Assembly (NCBI GenBank): GCA_964403885.1
Contig: CAYOHY010000013.1
Location: 1-45,656, forward strand
From: CAYOHY01 sp964403885
GTDB taxonomy: Bacteria > Actinomycetota > Coriobacteriia > Anaerosomatales > PHET01
Direction: 5' to 3'
DNA length: 45,656 nt
Shown here: positions 14,166 through 23,705 of the stretch, one piece after another
Layout: every line of letters starts with the position of its first letter
How positions within the stretch are numbered: position 1 is the stretch's first letter
Translations under genes and position numbers: made by a program
The notes under the pieces: generated by a model
The model's database searches: none
Told to the model about the DNA's origin: nothing
Seen by the model: the letters and a program-made list of their open reading frames with translations, nothing else

Positions 14166-15918
14166 AGCGGCGGGGGCACTGCCGTGGCTCGTCGCCGCCG
14201 CGCTGATCACGCCCGCGTTCTTGCCGGCGACCATGAACCCCGGGAGCCTGTCCATGGCGGCCTTGGGTCTGGGAATGGTGCTCAGCGTCGTCGCGGCTCT
14301 GAACGGGCGATCGGTCGACCGGCGCGCGTCAGTCGCACTCGCGCTCATCGCGGCGCTCGCACTGTGGCTGATCGCGACATCGTCACTCTCACGCAATCCT
14401 CTGGTGTCGATCTGGGGCACCATCGGCCAGCACAACGGCTCGATGCTCCTCGTGCTCTCGCTCACATGGCTGACCGTCTCGGCGCTTCTCGTAGGCCGGC
14501 GCGAACTGAAGGTGTTGCTCGGGGTCATCGCGTCCGCGGGTGCACTCGCCACCGTGGCCGCCGCTGTCGAGGTCATGCGAAGCGGCGGCGAGCGGGCGTG
14601 GGGGTCGGCCGCAGGGGTCTTCGAGAACTCGGCGAGCCTGGGGCAGTTCTTGGCCGTCGCGGCGATCGCTGCGATCGCGTGGGCACTGAGCGACCGCCGA
14701 CCGATCGTGCGCGGGGCAGCGTTCATCTGCCTTGCGCTCTGCGCGGCAGGGATGTGGATAGGCGAATCCCGCGCTGCGGTGCTGGGCGTGGCGTGCGCAC
14801 TGGTGTCGGCCTGGCTGCTGACGGTGGCGTCCACGCAGGGACGCGGGCTACGTGTGTGGGCGGCAGGCCTTCCGCTCGCAGCACTGGGCGTGGCCGGGCT
14901 CGCGGTGGCCGCGGCCCGCGGTGTCTTGGGCTCAGCCGGAGTGGCACTGGTGCAGTCGCTGGGTAACCAGCGTGACGTCATCTGGAACTCGGCCGTGGAG
15001 CAGTTCGCGCAGGCCCCGCTGACCGGAGCCGGTCTCGAGCAGTTCTCGGTGTGGATATCGTGGTCGCTCGACGCGAACGGCCGGCTCGCGTACAACGCAG
15101 CCTACGACCCGCACTCCTTCGTGATGGCGCTGCTGACCGGAGGCGGCGTGATCGCGCTCATCCTGTGGATCGCCGCGGCCGTGGCGCTCCTGAGCGCCCT
15201 GGGGGGCGCCTACTCCCGCAGTAACCGCTCGCCGGCGGTGGCCGTGGCCGCATGCACGGTCGTGGCGCTGTGCGGCTCGGCGCTGGTGATGTGGTTCTCC
15301 CCCGCCGCCGTGTTGGCCGCCTCAGCGGTGACGGGCGCGGTGCTCGGCGCAGGACTCTCGGCGAGCGATGCCGACGACACCGCCCGGCTTCCCGTGATGA
15401 CCCGCGCGGCACTGCCGTGGGCGTGTGCCGTGCTGTGCGCAGGCATCGTGGTCGCGTGCGCCCCCGGGCTCAACGCCGAGATGCGTTACGCGCGCTCGAC
15501 CACGCCCAGCGCCCAGGAGCTCTCGGCGCTCTACGTCGCATGGCGTGACCCCGCGTTCGCAGCGCAGTCCGTCGCCGCGCAGCTGGCGTCGCCGGCGGGC
15601 GCGATCGCCCCGCTGGACTTCTCGGCGTTCACCAACGACCAACAGCGGTGGCACGTATCGCTCGCGTTGAACTCGCTGTTCTACGACCAGGCGGTCTCGC
15701 GCGGTTCAGGGACGGACACGTGGGCCGCGTTCGAGCAGACGCTCGCTCGCGGCCGCGAGGCCGATCCCGCGACCACGCTGTGGGACGCACTCGGCGCGCT
15801 CGAGGCCAAGCGGCTGGGGCGCGATGAGGAGGCTGCGGCCTACGCCCGAAGGGCACTCGAAGGCCGCATCGGCGACAGCGAACGGGCGGCTCTGACGCCC
15901 ATCGCCGAGGGCCGCTGA
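14119..15918 (+). CDS. O-antigen ligase/polymerase-like (Wzy_C) membrane protein with helical tail, copy 1
   Basis: A 599-residue polytopic protein of about 10-12 hydrophobic segments up to about residue 440, then a helical TPR-like tail (AAFEQTLARGREADPATTLWDALGALEAKRLGRDEEAAAYARRAL, shown in part). The Wzy_C/WaaL signature is present: an Arg-Trp helix (QRDVIWNS, about 284), PLTGAGLEQF, and a loop ending in DPHSF (His about 331), the histidine family members use for glycan transfer. Such enzymes ligate or polymerise undecaprenyl-linked sugars, or glycosylate proteins (PglL/PilO type). The start ATG is certain, but bases just upstream are hidden by the artificial gap; after merging, AAGGATCC precedes it. 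It is convergent with copy 2, 13 nt apart. Acceptor unknown. Confidence 0.8.
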   Translation: MSDTSTPSRGQDIRGIAAGALPWLVAAALITPAFLPATMNPGSLSMAALGLGMVLSVVAALNGRSVDRRASVALALIAALALWLIATSSLSRNPLVSIWGTIGQHNGSMLLVLSLTWLTVSALLVGRRELKVLLGVIASAGALATVAAAVEVMRSGGERAWGSAAGVFENSASLGQFLAVAAIAAIAWALSDRRPIVRGAAFICLALCAAGMWIGESRAAVLGVACALVSAWLLTVASTQGRGLRVWAAGLPLAALGVAGLAVAAARGVLGSAGVALVQSLGNQRDVIWNSAVEQFAQAPLTGAGLEQFSVWISWSLDANGRLAYNAAYDPHSFVMALLTGGGVIALILWIAAAVALLSALGGAYSRSNRSPAVAVAACTVVALCGSALVMWFSPAAVLAASAVTGAVLGAGLSASDADDTARLPVMTRAALPWACAVLCAGIVVACAPGLNAEMRYARSTTPSAQELSALYVAWRDPAFAAQSVAAQLASPAGAIAPLDFSAFTNDQQRWHVSLALNSLFYDQAVSRGSGTDTWAAFEQTLARGREADPATTLWDALGALEAKRLGRDEEAAAYARRALEGRIGDSERAALTPIAEGR

Positions 15919-15931
15919 GGCGACGCATCGA

Positions 15932-18022
15932 TCAGCGTGACGCCGGCAACGCCTCGAGCGCTGAGGTGAGGCGCGCGTCGTCGACATTGTCGGCTGCCTG
16001 CTCCAAGACCCGCTTGGCGGCGGCGACGTCGCCATCGGCCACGTAGATGTCGGAGAGCAGCACGGACGCCTCGACGTAGTCGGGTCGCAGGCTCAGCACG
16101 CGCTTGAGGATCTTGGCCGCCCGCACACGCTGGTCACCGTAGGCAAGACCGCGCGCATACCAGTACGCAGCCTCCATGTCGTTGGGAGACAGGCGGGTCG
16201 CGCGCGCGGACGCGGCAAGGCCCTGGCTGCGCAACGCCGGGTCGACGCGGTCGGCGCCCAGGTACAGCAGACTCGCGAGCACGGTGAGGCGTCGGGGGTT
16301 CGTGGGCTCGATGTGCACCGACCTCTTTGCGGCGGCCACGGCCTGGTCGAACGCGGCACGGACGGCCTCGGGAGTGGACTGCTCGCCCATCAGCGCCACC
16401 GCCCGCGCGCCGTAGACACGTGCGGCCACGGCGGCGTACTCGGCGCTCAGCGGGTCGAGCCTCATCGCCGCATCGGCAGCTAGTTGACGCTCAAGGGTGT
16501 TGCGAGCCTCATCGGTCGCGATGGCAGCGCGATGATCCGCCGAGGCCAGCACGCCTACCCCTGTGAGCGCCACCGCGGCCATGACCATCACCGCCACAGA
16601 CACGCCCACCGTTGCCGAGCGCGCCATGGCGGGCCGCGGGGCACACCAAGGAGCGATCATCACGGCGAGCAGACACCATAGGTACAGCGAGCTCACGGCG
16701 TGCGACGGCGTGAACAACGACGCGCCGAGGAAACCGGCGCACCCCGCCCACGCACCCGCGTAGACCAGCCGCGGCCCCTTCGCGCTTCCCCGCGAACCGG
16801 CGATCACACGCCACCCGAGTGCAGCGGCGACGACCAGCGAGCCGAGCCACAGCACCACGCCCGGCACGCCGGTCTCGACCGCCGACTGCAAGACGAAGTC
16901 GTGCGCGCTGTCCTGGATGACGGTAGGAGACACGATGCGGGCCATCGCCTCCGTGCGGTGCGGCTCCGTGGCTACGGCGAAGGTGTCGAGGCCGTAGCCG
17001 GTGATGGGCCTGGCAGCGACCGAAGAGAGCGCCATGCGCCAGATCTCGACGCGGCCGGTGGTGTTGCGCGAGCCACCCTGCAGCGTCGAAGCGGCACGCT
17101 GCACCACGTTGTCATCGGCAGACGATGCGGTGGCGGACACGGCACCCAGCGCGCACAGCACCACGAGCATCCCGACGATCGCGATCACATCGATGCGTCG
17201 CAGCTCGACGCGGACCTTGAGCGAGAGCGCGACGACGACCACAGCGACGATGACGCCGCCGATCCACGCCGCGCGCGACAGCGACGTCAGCGCCCCGGCC
17301 GCGCACAGGGTCGAGGCGACCCACCACCAGATGTGAGCACCGCGGCCATGCCGTGAGGCGAGCGCGAGCCCCAGGGAGACCCCCAGGCCCAGCACGCACA
17401 GCGCACCGAACATGTCCGGGTTGCCCATGGTGGCGAAGGAGCGATGCGAACCCCACGCGACCATTCCCCACGGGATGGGATCGAACCCGAGGGACTGCGC
17501 GACGCCGTAGGCCGACACCACCGCGCACGCCGACGAGATCGTCGCGAGCAGGGCCTCTATGCGCTTCGCGCCGTCGGCATACTGCACGACCAGAAAGCCC
17601 GCGGTGGCCATGGTGAGAAGCGCCAGCAGCCCTTCAGAGCGCGTGTAGGCGCCGATGACGGCTGTGCCTCGGCTCACCGACACCGCGGTGGACACGCACG
17701 CCCACAGCACGTAGGCGGCGGGCACCCACAGGGCCTTGTGCCATCGGACAGAGCGAGCGCCGGAGAACAGGCCCCACGCCCAGATGGCCAAGGAGACCGC
17801 CACGAACGCCTGGGCGGTCATCGCCTGGGCAAACGTCGCGGGCGAATAGAACAGCCGATGGCTCACGCCCGCCCACGTCACGCTGTCGAGCATGAACGGC
17901 ATGAGCGCGATCCCGGCGAGCAGGATTGTCCATCCCCAGTCGCGGCCCCGGGCTACAGGGGCTACCGCGACAGGCGAGTCCTCGAGCCCCGGATCATATG
18001 TGCCGACGCCTTCGTCGCTCAC
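15932..18022 (-). CDS. O-antigen ligase/polymerase-like (Wzy_C) membrane protein with TPR tail, copy 2
   Basis: A 696-residue protein with about 12 transmembrane segments followed by a C-terminal TPR region of about 200 residues (PNDMEAAYWYARGLAYGD, LRPDYVEASVLLSDIY). It is the most family-typical of the five copies: TTGRVEIWRMAL, PITGYGLDTF, then DSAHDFVLQ (His about 374) and ETGVPG, as in WaaL/RfaL-type ligases. It starts at GTG 18022, overlapping the stop of copy 3 as GTGA, so the two are coupled. It probably acts on the outer face of the membrane on lipid-linked glycans. Ligase, polymerase or protein O-glycosyltransferase activity cannot be separated by sequence alone. Confidence 0.85.
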   Translation of the reverse strand: MSDEGVGTYDPGLEDSPVAVAPVARGRDWGWTILLAGIALMPFMLDSVTWAGVSHRLFYSPATFAQAMTAQAFVAVSLAIWAWGLFSGARSVRWHKALWVPAAYVLWACVSTAVSVSRGTAVIGAYTRSEGLLALLTMATAGFLVVQYADGAKRIEALLATISSACAVVSAYGVAQSLGFDPIPWGMVAWGSHRSFATMGNPDMFGALCVLGLGVSLGLALASRHGRGAHIWWWVASTLCAAGALTSLSRAAWIGGVIVAVVVVALSLKVRVELRRIDVIAIVGMLVVLCALGAVSATASSADDNVVQRAASTLQGGSRNTTGRVEIWRMALSSVAARPITGYGLDTFAVATEPHRTEAMARIVSPTVIQDSAHDFVLQSAVETGVPGVVLWLGSLVVAAALGWRVIAGSRGSAKGPRLVYAGAWAGCAGFLGASLFTPSHAVSSLYLWCLLAVMIAPWCAPRPAMARSATVGVSVAVMVMAAVALTGVGVLASADHRAAIATDEARNTLERQLAADAAMRLDPLSAEYAAVAARVYGARAVALMGEQSTPEAVRAAFDQAVAAAKRSVHIEPTNPRRLTVLASLLYLGADRVDPALRSQGLAASARATRLSPNDMEAAYWYARGLAYGDQRVRAAKILKRVLSLRPDYVEASVLLSDIYVADGDVAAAKRVLEQAADNVDDARLTSALEALPASR

Positions 18023-19824
18023 TGTCCGTCACCTGCCGGCGCGGCCCCGAGTATCTTCTCGGCGGCTTTGATGGCGGCGAGGCGGTCGGGATCCTTGTCG
18101 TTGACGAGCTGTGCGAGCGCGAGCTGACGGCGGGCCTCTTCGAGACGGCCCTGATCAGCGAGATAGGCGGCGTACTCGGCGTGCGCGACCGGGTAGGCCG
18201 GCCAGCGTCGGAACGCATCGGCGAACGCCTCATCGACCGACGCCGGAGGCTGGAGGTAGTACTTGCGCGTACGCGCGCGCTCGAGGCCGAAGAAGGGGTT
18301 GCGCGTGTCGAGGGCGGCCGCCCGCTCGATGAGAGCGAAGTCGGGCTTGGCAGCCGCCACCGCGGGGTCGACCGCACCCAGGTACCCGGAGTGCAGCGAG
18401 GCGAGGTAGGCCAGATGCGGGTCGAACGACCACAGCGCGGCCGTGCGCATCGCAGCCGCGGCCTTGGGCGGCGAGATCTTGGGCCCCACCGACTCGAAGG
18501 GGCGTCGCGCCGAGGCGTTGGCGACGAGCAGCGCCGAGGCAAGCGCCAGCACGGCAAGCAGTGCATAGCCGCCCACCCGCACGGCGGTGGTCGCGGGAGC
18601 GGCTTCTTCATCGGTTTCCCGGCCGAGAATCGCCACGCCGAAGACGAACGCCATCAGCGGGAGCACCTCGATCGCGGCCGGCGCGGTGAGCATGACGGCG
18701 AACGCGCCACCAAGCGCCCACGCGCCGGCGGTCACGTCCTCCCCCGCACGAGCACGGGCGAAGAAGAGCAGCGCGACCTCGACGAGGAACCACAGGAACA
18801 GCGCCAACCCCACCACGCCGCACGACACCGCGACCCACACGAGCGCGCTGTGGGGGTCGACGGCGCCCGGCCTGAAGATGAGGATGGGGCCGGTGCGTGC
18901 CATCTGGGAGGTGGTGACCGATGCGCCTCCGGCGACGAAGCCGTCGGGGCCCCATCCCGTCACGGGACGCTGAGCGACGGCGAGTGCCGCGGCCTTCCAC
19001 ATCGCCGGCCGCTCGCCCAGCGTGTTCGCGCCGAGAGACCCCAGCACCTCACCGCGGGCGAAGACAAGGCCCGCGGCCAGCACGGCGACCACCACACCCA
19101 GCGCCACCCAACGGCGCAGATGCGGCGCGATGTCACTGCGGCGTACGAGGCAGAAGACGAGCCACGCGGCCGCCATCACGGCCGCCACACGCGATCCCGC
19201 GGCCGCCAAGGCGAGCACGCTCAGCCCCGAGAGGATGAGGCGAGGCCTGCGCTGCCACACGGGCGTATCCGCCGGGCCCGGCATGAGGAACGGAAGGGCC
19301 AGCAGGAGCGCCTCGCCCAGATAGGTCGAGTTGGGAAGCGTTCCGGCGGGGTCTTTGTCGCCCATCAGCTGGACGAAGACGACCGTGACCTGGACGGCGA
19401 CGATCCACGGCGCGACCACCTGCAGGGTACGAAGCGCACCGCGCAGCGAACCGGCGGCCACCGCTACGGCGGTGAGCGCGGCGAACGCGGTCCAGCCCAG
19501 TGAGCTGGTGGATTCGCCCACCAGTGAGGCCCAGACACGGCCGGAAACGGCGCCGGCGAGCAGTGCCCACGCAAGGAATCCGGTCCACGACCAGCCCAAC
19601 CGGGAGCCGGGAACCGCTCTGGCGCCTTCGAGGAGCGCGACGCCGGCACCAAGCACGCCGGCGACACCCAACACGATCGCGCCCGCATCGACCGCCTCGG
19701 CTTGGATGCTCGTGCCATAGATCGACACCAGCCCCAGCAGGCACACGCCCATGAGCGCCGCAGCGGACCAGTCGATGGTCTGCGGCGCGGGCTCAGGTGC
19801 TATGGCGGCCTTGCGGGCACCCAT
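18019..19824 (-). CDS. O-antigen ligase/polymerase-like (Wzy_C) membrane protein with TPR-like tail, copy 3
   Basis: A 601-residue protein with about 12 membrane segments and a soluble C-terminal tail ending in a helical repeat (PAYPVAHAEYAAYLADQG, LEEARRQLALAQ). Family marks: PAMWKAAALAVAQRPVTGWGPDGF and a loop ending in DPHSALVW. The WGPDGF form is shared with copy 4 (29076-30896), suggesting those two are closest relatives. It starts at ATG 19824, only 2 nt after the leuB stop, so it belongs to a leuB transcript. That pairing has no obvious biochemical logic and may reflect transcriptional hitch-hiking. Confidence 0.82.
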   Translation of the reverse strand: MGARKAAIAPEPAPQTIDWSAAALMGVCLLGLVSIYGTSIQAEAVDAGAIVLGVAGVLGAGVALLEGARAVPGSRLGWSWTGFLAWALLAGAVSGRVWASLVGESTSSLGWTAFAALTAVAVAAGSLRGALRTLQVVAPWIVAVQVTVVFVQLMGDKDPAGTLPNSTYLGEALLLALPFLMPGPADTPVWQRRPRLILSGLSVLALAAAGSRVAAVMAAAWLVFCLVRRSDIAPHLRRWVALGVVVAVLAAGLVFARGEVLGSLGANTLGERPAMWKAAALAVAQRPVTGWGPDGFVAGGASVTTSQMARTGPILIFRPGAVDPHSALVWVAVSCGVVGLALFLWFLVEVALLFFARARAGEDVTAGAWALGGAFAVMLTAPAAIEVLPLMAFVFGVAILGRETDEEAAPATTAVRVGGYALLAVLALASALLVANASARRPFESVGPKISPPKAAAAMRTAALWSFDPHLAYLASLHSGYLGAVDPAVAAAKPDFALIERAAALDTRNPFFGLERARTRKYYLQPPASVDEAFADAFRRWPAYPVAHAEYAAYLADQGRLEEARRQLALAQLVNDKDPDRLAAIKAAEKILGAAPAGDGQ

Positions 19825-19826
19825 GT

Positions 19827-20945
19827 CTACGCCTGCAGACGCTCGGCCAGCAGGTCGCCCATCGCGGCGGTACCCACGATGCGATCGGCGGGCGTGGAGT
19901 CGTCGGCGATGTCGCGGGTGCGCCAGCCCTCGGTGAGGACCGCTTCGATCGCGGCGGCAAGCACGTCGGCGGCGTCGTGCATCTCGAAGCTGTAGCGCAG
20001 CATCAGCTCGACTGAGAGCAGCATGGCGAGCGGGTTCGCGATGCCCTGGCCGGCGATGTCGGGAGCGGAGCCGTGGCTGGGCTCATAGAGCGCGGTGCCG
20101 TCACCCAGCGACGCGCTCGCAAGCATGCCGAGCGACCCGGTGAGCATGGAGGCCTCATCGGAGAGGATGTCTCCGAACATGTTCTCAGTGACCATGACGT
20201 CGAACTGGGCCGGCCAGCGGATGAGCTGCATGGCCGAGTTGTCGACGAGCTGGTCGACGAGCTCGACGTCGCTGAACTCGGCCGCGTGCACGCGGTGCAC
20301 GACCTCGCGCCACAGACGGCTCGTCTCAAGCACGTTGGCCTTGTCCACCGAGTGGACCTTGCCGCCGCGGGTACGAGCCGCCTCGAACGCGGTGCGCGCG
20401 ATACGCGCGATCTCGAACTCGCGGTAGTCCATGGTGTCGTAGGCGCGCATGCCCGCGGCGCCGTTCTCCCCCGCACCCTCGACGTCGTAGTCGCGTGCGC
20501 GGTCGCCAAAGTACAGGCCGCCGGTGAGCTCGCGGACGATCAGCATGTCGACGCCCTCGAGGAACTCGGGCTTGAGGGTGGACGCGCCGCGCAGGGCGTC
20601 GAAGATCTTGACCGGGCGCAGGTTGGCGTAGAGGCCAAGTGCCTTGCGGATGCCCAGCAGACCCTGCTCGGGGCGGGGCTTCTCGGGGTCGGTGGTGTCC
20701 CACTTGGGACCGCCGATGGCGGCGAGCAACACGGCGTCGGCGCGATGCGCGACCTCGAGCGTGGCATCGGGAAGCGCCGAGCCCGTCGCGTCGATCGCAG
20801 CTCCGCCGAGCAGCGCCTCCTCGTAGACGAACGATGCGCCGAAGCGCTCGCCCAGCACGTCGAGCACCTTCACGGCCTCGGCGGTGATCTCAGGACCGAT
20901 GCCGTCACCCGGCAACAGGCAGATGCGGAAGGTGCGCTCGCTCAT
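19827..20945 (-). CDS. leuB: 3-isopropylmalate dehydrogenase
   Basis: A 372-residue NAD-dependent beta-decarboxylating dehydrogenase. Visible marks: LLPGDGIGPE at the N-terminus, the substrate-arginine region and RELTGGLYFGDR, the acidic metal site in ENMFGDILSDEASMLTGSLGM, and EPSHGSAPDIAGQGIANP binding NAD. It oxidises 3-isopropylmalate in leucine synthesis and, in the citramalate route, 3-methylmalate to 2-oxobutyrate, which links it to cimA in this window. The ATG at 20945 follows GGAGG at 7 nt; the in-frame start at 20999 is less likely. A TACACT box lies at 20990-20995 (minus), so it may have its own promoter although the ResB-like gene ends 97 nt upstream. Two Wzy_C genes follow at close spacing. 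Confidence 0.95.
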   Translation of the reverse strand: MSERTFRICLLPGDGIGPEITAEAVKVLDVLGERFGASFVYEEALLGGAAIDATGSALPDATLEVAHRADAVLLAAIGGPKWDTTDPEKPRPEQGLLGIRKALGLYANLRPVKIFDALRGASTLKPEFLEGVDMLIVRELTGGLYFGDRARDYDVEGAGENGAAGMRAYDTMDYREFEIARIARTAFEAARTRGGKVHSVDKANVLETSRLWREVVHRVHAAEFSDVELVDQLVDNSAMQLIRWPAQFDVMVTENMFGDILSDEASMLTGSLGMLASASLGDGTALYEPSHGSAPDIAGQGIANPLAMLLSVELMLRYSFEMHDAADVLAAAIEAVLTEGWRTRDIADDSTPADRIVGTAAMGDLLAERLQA

Positions 20946-21042
20946 CAAGGTTCCTCCAGGCACAGAAGGTGGCAACGAAAAGTGCGGGTAGTGTAGCACT
21001 AGGACCCGTGTGCTTCGTGCTCAGACGCAGGCACGGCGGCCG

Positions 21043-22401
21043 CTATCCGCGCTCTTGAGTACGTGCCCGGTCGAGCATTCGGGCAAGCTCACGCAGGCGT
21101 GCCTCGGCGCGGCGTCTGGCGAACAGCGACGCGTCGACCCCGATGTAGAGTCGAGGCCCGTGCTCGGTGGCGGCGAGCGCGAACGAGTAGCGCTCCCAGC
21201 CCTCGAAGGCGACCCACGCGCGCAGGCCGATGGCCACGACGAGCAGGACCAGCGCCACCAGTCCGATCCACACGCCCGGATCCTTGACCACCGACAGACC
21301 CACCCACCACTGCGTGTCCGGGACGGCGATCACCGTGTCCGACACCACAAGCGATGCTCCGGCACCCACGAGTCCGGATGCGATCTCACTGCCGCCCGGT
21401 CCCACGACCACCGCGTTGTAGGTGCCGTTGGGCACAAGAGGTCCCGGCAGTGCGGTGAACTCGACCATGTACCCGAAGGACTCGGGCTGCACGCGATCGA
21501 TGTTCTGGCCGCCCGGCATGATGGCGGTGGTCGCGTACTTGTCTGACAGCGTCTGGTCACCTCGGGTGATCACGAGGTGCGGCGCGATGCCCATCTCGGT
21601 GATCGACACGAACCGCCCATGGATCACCGCAGGCGGCCACATGCCCACCTTGACGGCCGCCTCGGCGGGGTTCCCCAAGACGACGTCGGCGGTCGCAGGA
21701 CGGGCGAGGAAGCCTTGTGGTGCCGGCTTCATGGCTGCGTCCAGGCCGGGCCTGATGGACCCCTGCACGATGCCGAGGGCATCGCCGTCGATGGCGACAT
21801 CCTGCTTGGCAGGGAAGCGCCAGTCATAGCGGTACATCTGCCCCTTCACCGGAGCCTGTACCAACTGGCCGTCACCCAGATTCACGTATGCAGCCTCGCG
21901 CGTGAGCATCGACACGAACGCCGCCACGACGAGCAGCCAGACCGCGAACCGCCAAGCGTCACGTGCGATCACGTGGCGACTCGTCCAAAAGACCGCCCGG
22001 TCCTGATCCTCGCTTTGCGCGTACCACGTCTCGGTGAGGACGCCCTGGGCGCCCTCGACCCACGCGGGCGCGGGTGTGACCACCGTGTACGAGCCGGTGC
22101 GCGCCAGGATGTCCTCGGCGGTGACCGCTTCGGGGTCCGGGTCCTCGAGCGAGCGCAGGACTCGGACGACGATGAGCGCAAGCACGTGCGCGATGAGCAC
22201 CGCGACGAACGCCGCCCAGACGCGCGACGTCGCGATCAGGTGCGGAACGTCGCTGCCGCCGGCCAGCACATCGACGCCCTGGGTGAGGGTGATGAGCTGA
22301 CCACCGGACAAGACGAGGTAGGTCACGTAGGTCAGCGCCGCCGAGACGAACAACGCAAGCGTCACGGCACGAGAAGCGAATATCTCGAGAGCTCTTCTCA
22401 T
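21043..22401 (-). CDS. ResB-like membrane protein (possible cytochrome c biogenesis)
   Basis: A 452-residue protein with transmembrane helices at about 12-31, 61-80 and 150-166, a long extracytoplasmic beta-rich domain (about 170-385), a fourth helix near 395-415 and a short Arg-rich cytoplasmic tail. That 3+1 topology with a large external domain is the ResB/Ccs1 layout, the subunit that works with ResA and CcsA in System II heme attachment. The sequence is divergent and I see no CcsA (WWD) partner in the window, so the assignment rests on topology and on the cytochrome-rich context. The start is ATG 22401, overlapping the DUF2318 stop as ATGA. It is last in the leuD-to-ResB operon. Alternative: an uncharacterised accessory membrane protein of the DUF2318/ABC system. 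Confidence 0.5.
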   Translation of the reverse strand: MRRALEIFASRAVTLALFVSAALTYVTYLVLSGGQLITLTQGVDVLAGGSDVPHLIATSRVWAAFVAVLIAHVLALIVVRVLRSLEDPDPEAVTAEDILARTGSYTVVTPAPAWVEGAQGVLTETWYAQSEDQDRAVFWTSRHVIARDAWRFAVWLLVVAAFVSMLTREAAYVNLGDGQLVQAPVKGQMYRYDWRFPAKQDVAIDGDALGIVQGSIRPGLDAAMKPAPQGFLARPATADVVLGNPAEAAVKVGMWPPAVIHGRFVSITEMGIAPHLVITRGDQTLSDKYATTAIMPGGQNIDRVQPESFGYMVEFTALPGPLVPNGTYNAVVVGPGGSEIASGLVGAGASLVVSDTVIAVPDTQWWVGLSVVKDPGVWIGLVALVLLVVAIGLRAWVAFEGWERYSFALAATEHGPRLYIGVDASLFARRRAEARLRELARMLDRARTQERG

Positions 22402-23705
22402 TTGCCCCTCGTCACCTGCGCCCACAGATCGACGGCCTTGTCGAGATCGACGTACAACTTGGTGTCCTTCGAGGTCGTCTGGACCGGAACCGGGTTGCAG
22501 CCGCCCGGCTGCCCCACGGTGTCGATGGGGATGGGCGTGCCGCAGTACAGGCAGAACAGGTCCTTGCCCAGCTGCGCGTACCCGTCCGGCGCGCACACGA
22601 GGCATGCGTCAAGACACACCACCGGGCGCCCGTTGGGGAGCTGGACGCCCACGAGGCGGATCTGAGTTCCACCGGAGTCGTAGGTGTACACGTGGAGCTT
22701 CTGGTCTGAGAGCGTCGCAGGGTCGATCTGGCCCACGTTGGCGCCGGAGGCGTCGGTCACGACCGTCAGCTCTTCACGCTCGGGCGCGACCGGCTTGCCC
22801 TGGAACGTCGCAGCGCGAACCGCGAGCCCCGAGAGCATGACGAGCGCGATCGCCGCCGGGACCGCGACCGCCCATCGCCGCCTGCGCTCGGCGGCCCATG
22901 CTGAGCGCCTCTCGGCCACCTTGAGGCCGGCGTGCACCGGCAGCGGAGCGAAGTAGGTGGTCGCCATCAGGAGCGCCGCGGCACCGCCGAACAGCAGCAC
23001 GTTGAGCAGGATCGACGTCCCCTTGGCAAACGTCAGTCCGATGAGGTTGAACAGCAGGCCGGTGAGAAACGGGTGATCGGGAAGCAGCGTCAGCATGATC
23101 ACCGCGTGCACGCCGTCGTGCATGGCGCGCGCGATGATGCCCTCGAGTGACGACATGAGGTAGGCCTCGAACACGGCGCGTACCGCGATCAGGTACAGCG
23201 CGACGCTCCACCATGCGAGGAACCGGCGAGCGCCCACGCGCTCGGCGAGCTTCACGAGCGGCAACGTGGCAGCAAACGCGATCGCGACGGGAAGCATGCC
23301 CAGGATGTAGGGCACGACGCTCGTCTTGAGAAACGCGATCTGCCTCAGTTGGTCGGCGAGCGCGACCCCATCGAGCATGAACAACGGCACGAAGAACACG
23401 CCGATGAGGACACGGCGCGCCCACGGGTGGAACTCCGCACGCTCAGCCAGGTGCGTCATCCCCAGCGCGAACGCCGCGATCAGCAGCGCACACGCGAGCA
23501 GAGTGTTACCTCGCAAGACGCTCAGCTTGAGCGCCGCACCGTCCACGAACGGCATCCACCACAGCAACGCGCCGGTGACCACCGAGCCGATGGCGATGCC
23601 GAGCCACGCCACGCGCTCCTTGGACGGCACCAGCAACAACACCGGCACCAGCACCAGCAGCGTTGGCAGCGCGCGCCACGCGCCCTGTTGCAGCGCGTCG
23701 ATCAC
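22398..23705 (-). CDS. DUF2318-type Fe-S-like membrane protein
   Basis: About 435 residues, with eight or so membrane segments over the first 300. The soluble C-terminal domain carries the DUF2318 cysteine pattern: CxxxCxxC at 364, 368 and 371, a DGY, CxxC at 385 and 388, and a further Cys at 403. Family members are annotated as Fe-S-containing membrane proteins and sit beside FTR1/P19 iron-uptake genes (Campylobacter Cj1660 in the Cj1658-1663 cluster). Here it follows FtsX-type permeases and two ATPases, the same arrangement, but no FTR1 or P19 gene is in view. I chose GTG 23705 (GTGA overlap with the ATPase stop and a GGCGG 7 nt upstream); GTG 23711 would add two residues. Likely role: redox or metal handling at the membrane. 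Confidence 0.78.
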   Translation of the reverse strand: MIDALQQGAWRALPTLLVLVPVLLLVPSKERVAWLGIAIGSVVTGALLWWMPFVDGAALKLSVLRGNTLLACALLIAAFALGMTHLAERAEFHPWARRVLIGVFFVPLFMLDGVALADQLRQIAFLKTSVVPYILGMLPVAIAFAATLPLVKLAERVGARRFLAWWSVALYLIAVRAVFEAYLMSSLEGIIARAMHDGVHAVIMLTLLPDHPFLTGLLFNLIGLTFAKGTSILLNVLLFGGAAALLMATTYFAPLPVHAGLKVAERRSAWAAERRRRWAVAVPAAIALVMLSGLAVRAATFQGKPVAPEREELTVVTDASGANVGQIDPATLSDQKLHVYTYDSGGTQIRLVGVQLPNGRPVVCLDACLVCAPDGYAQLGKDLFCLYCGTPIPIDTVGQPGGCNPVPVQTTSKDTKLYVDLDKAVDLWAQVTRGK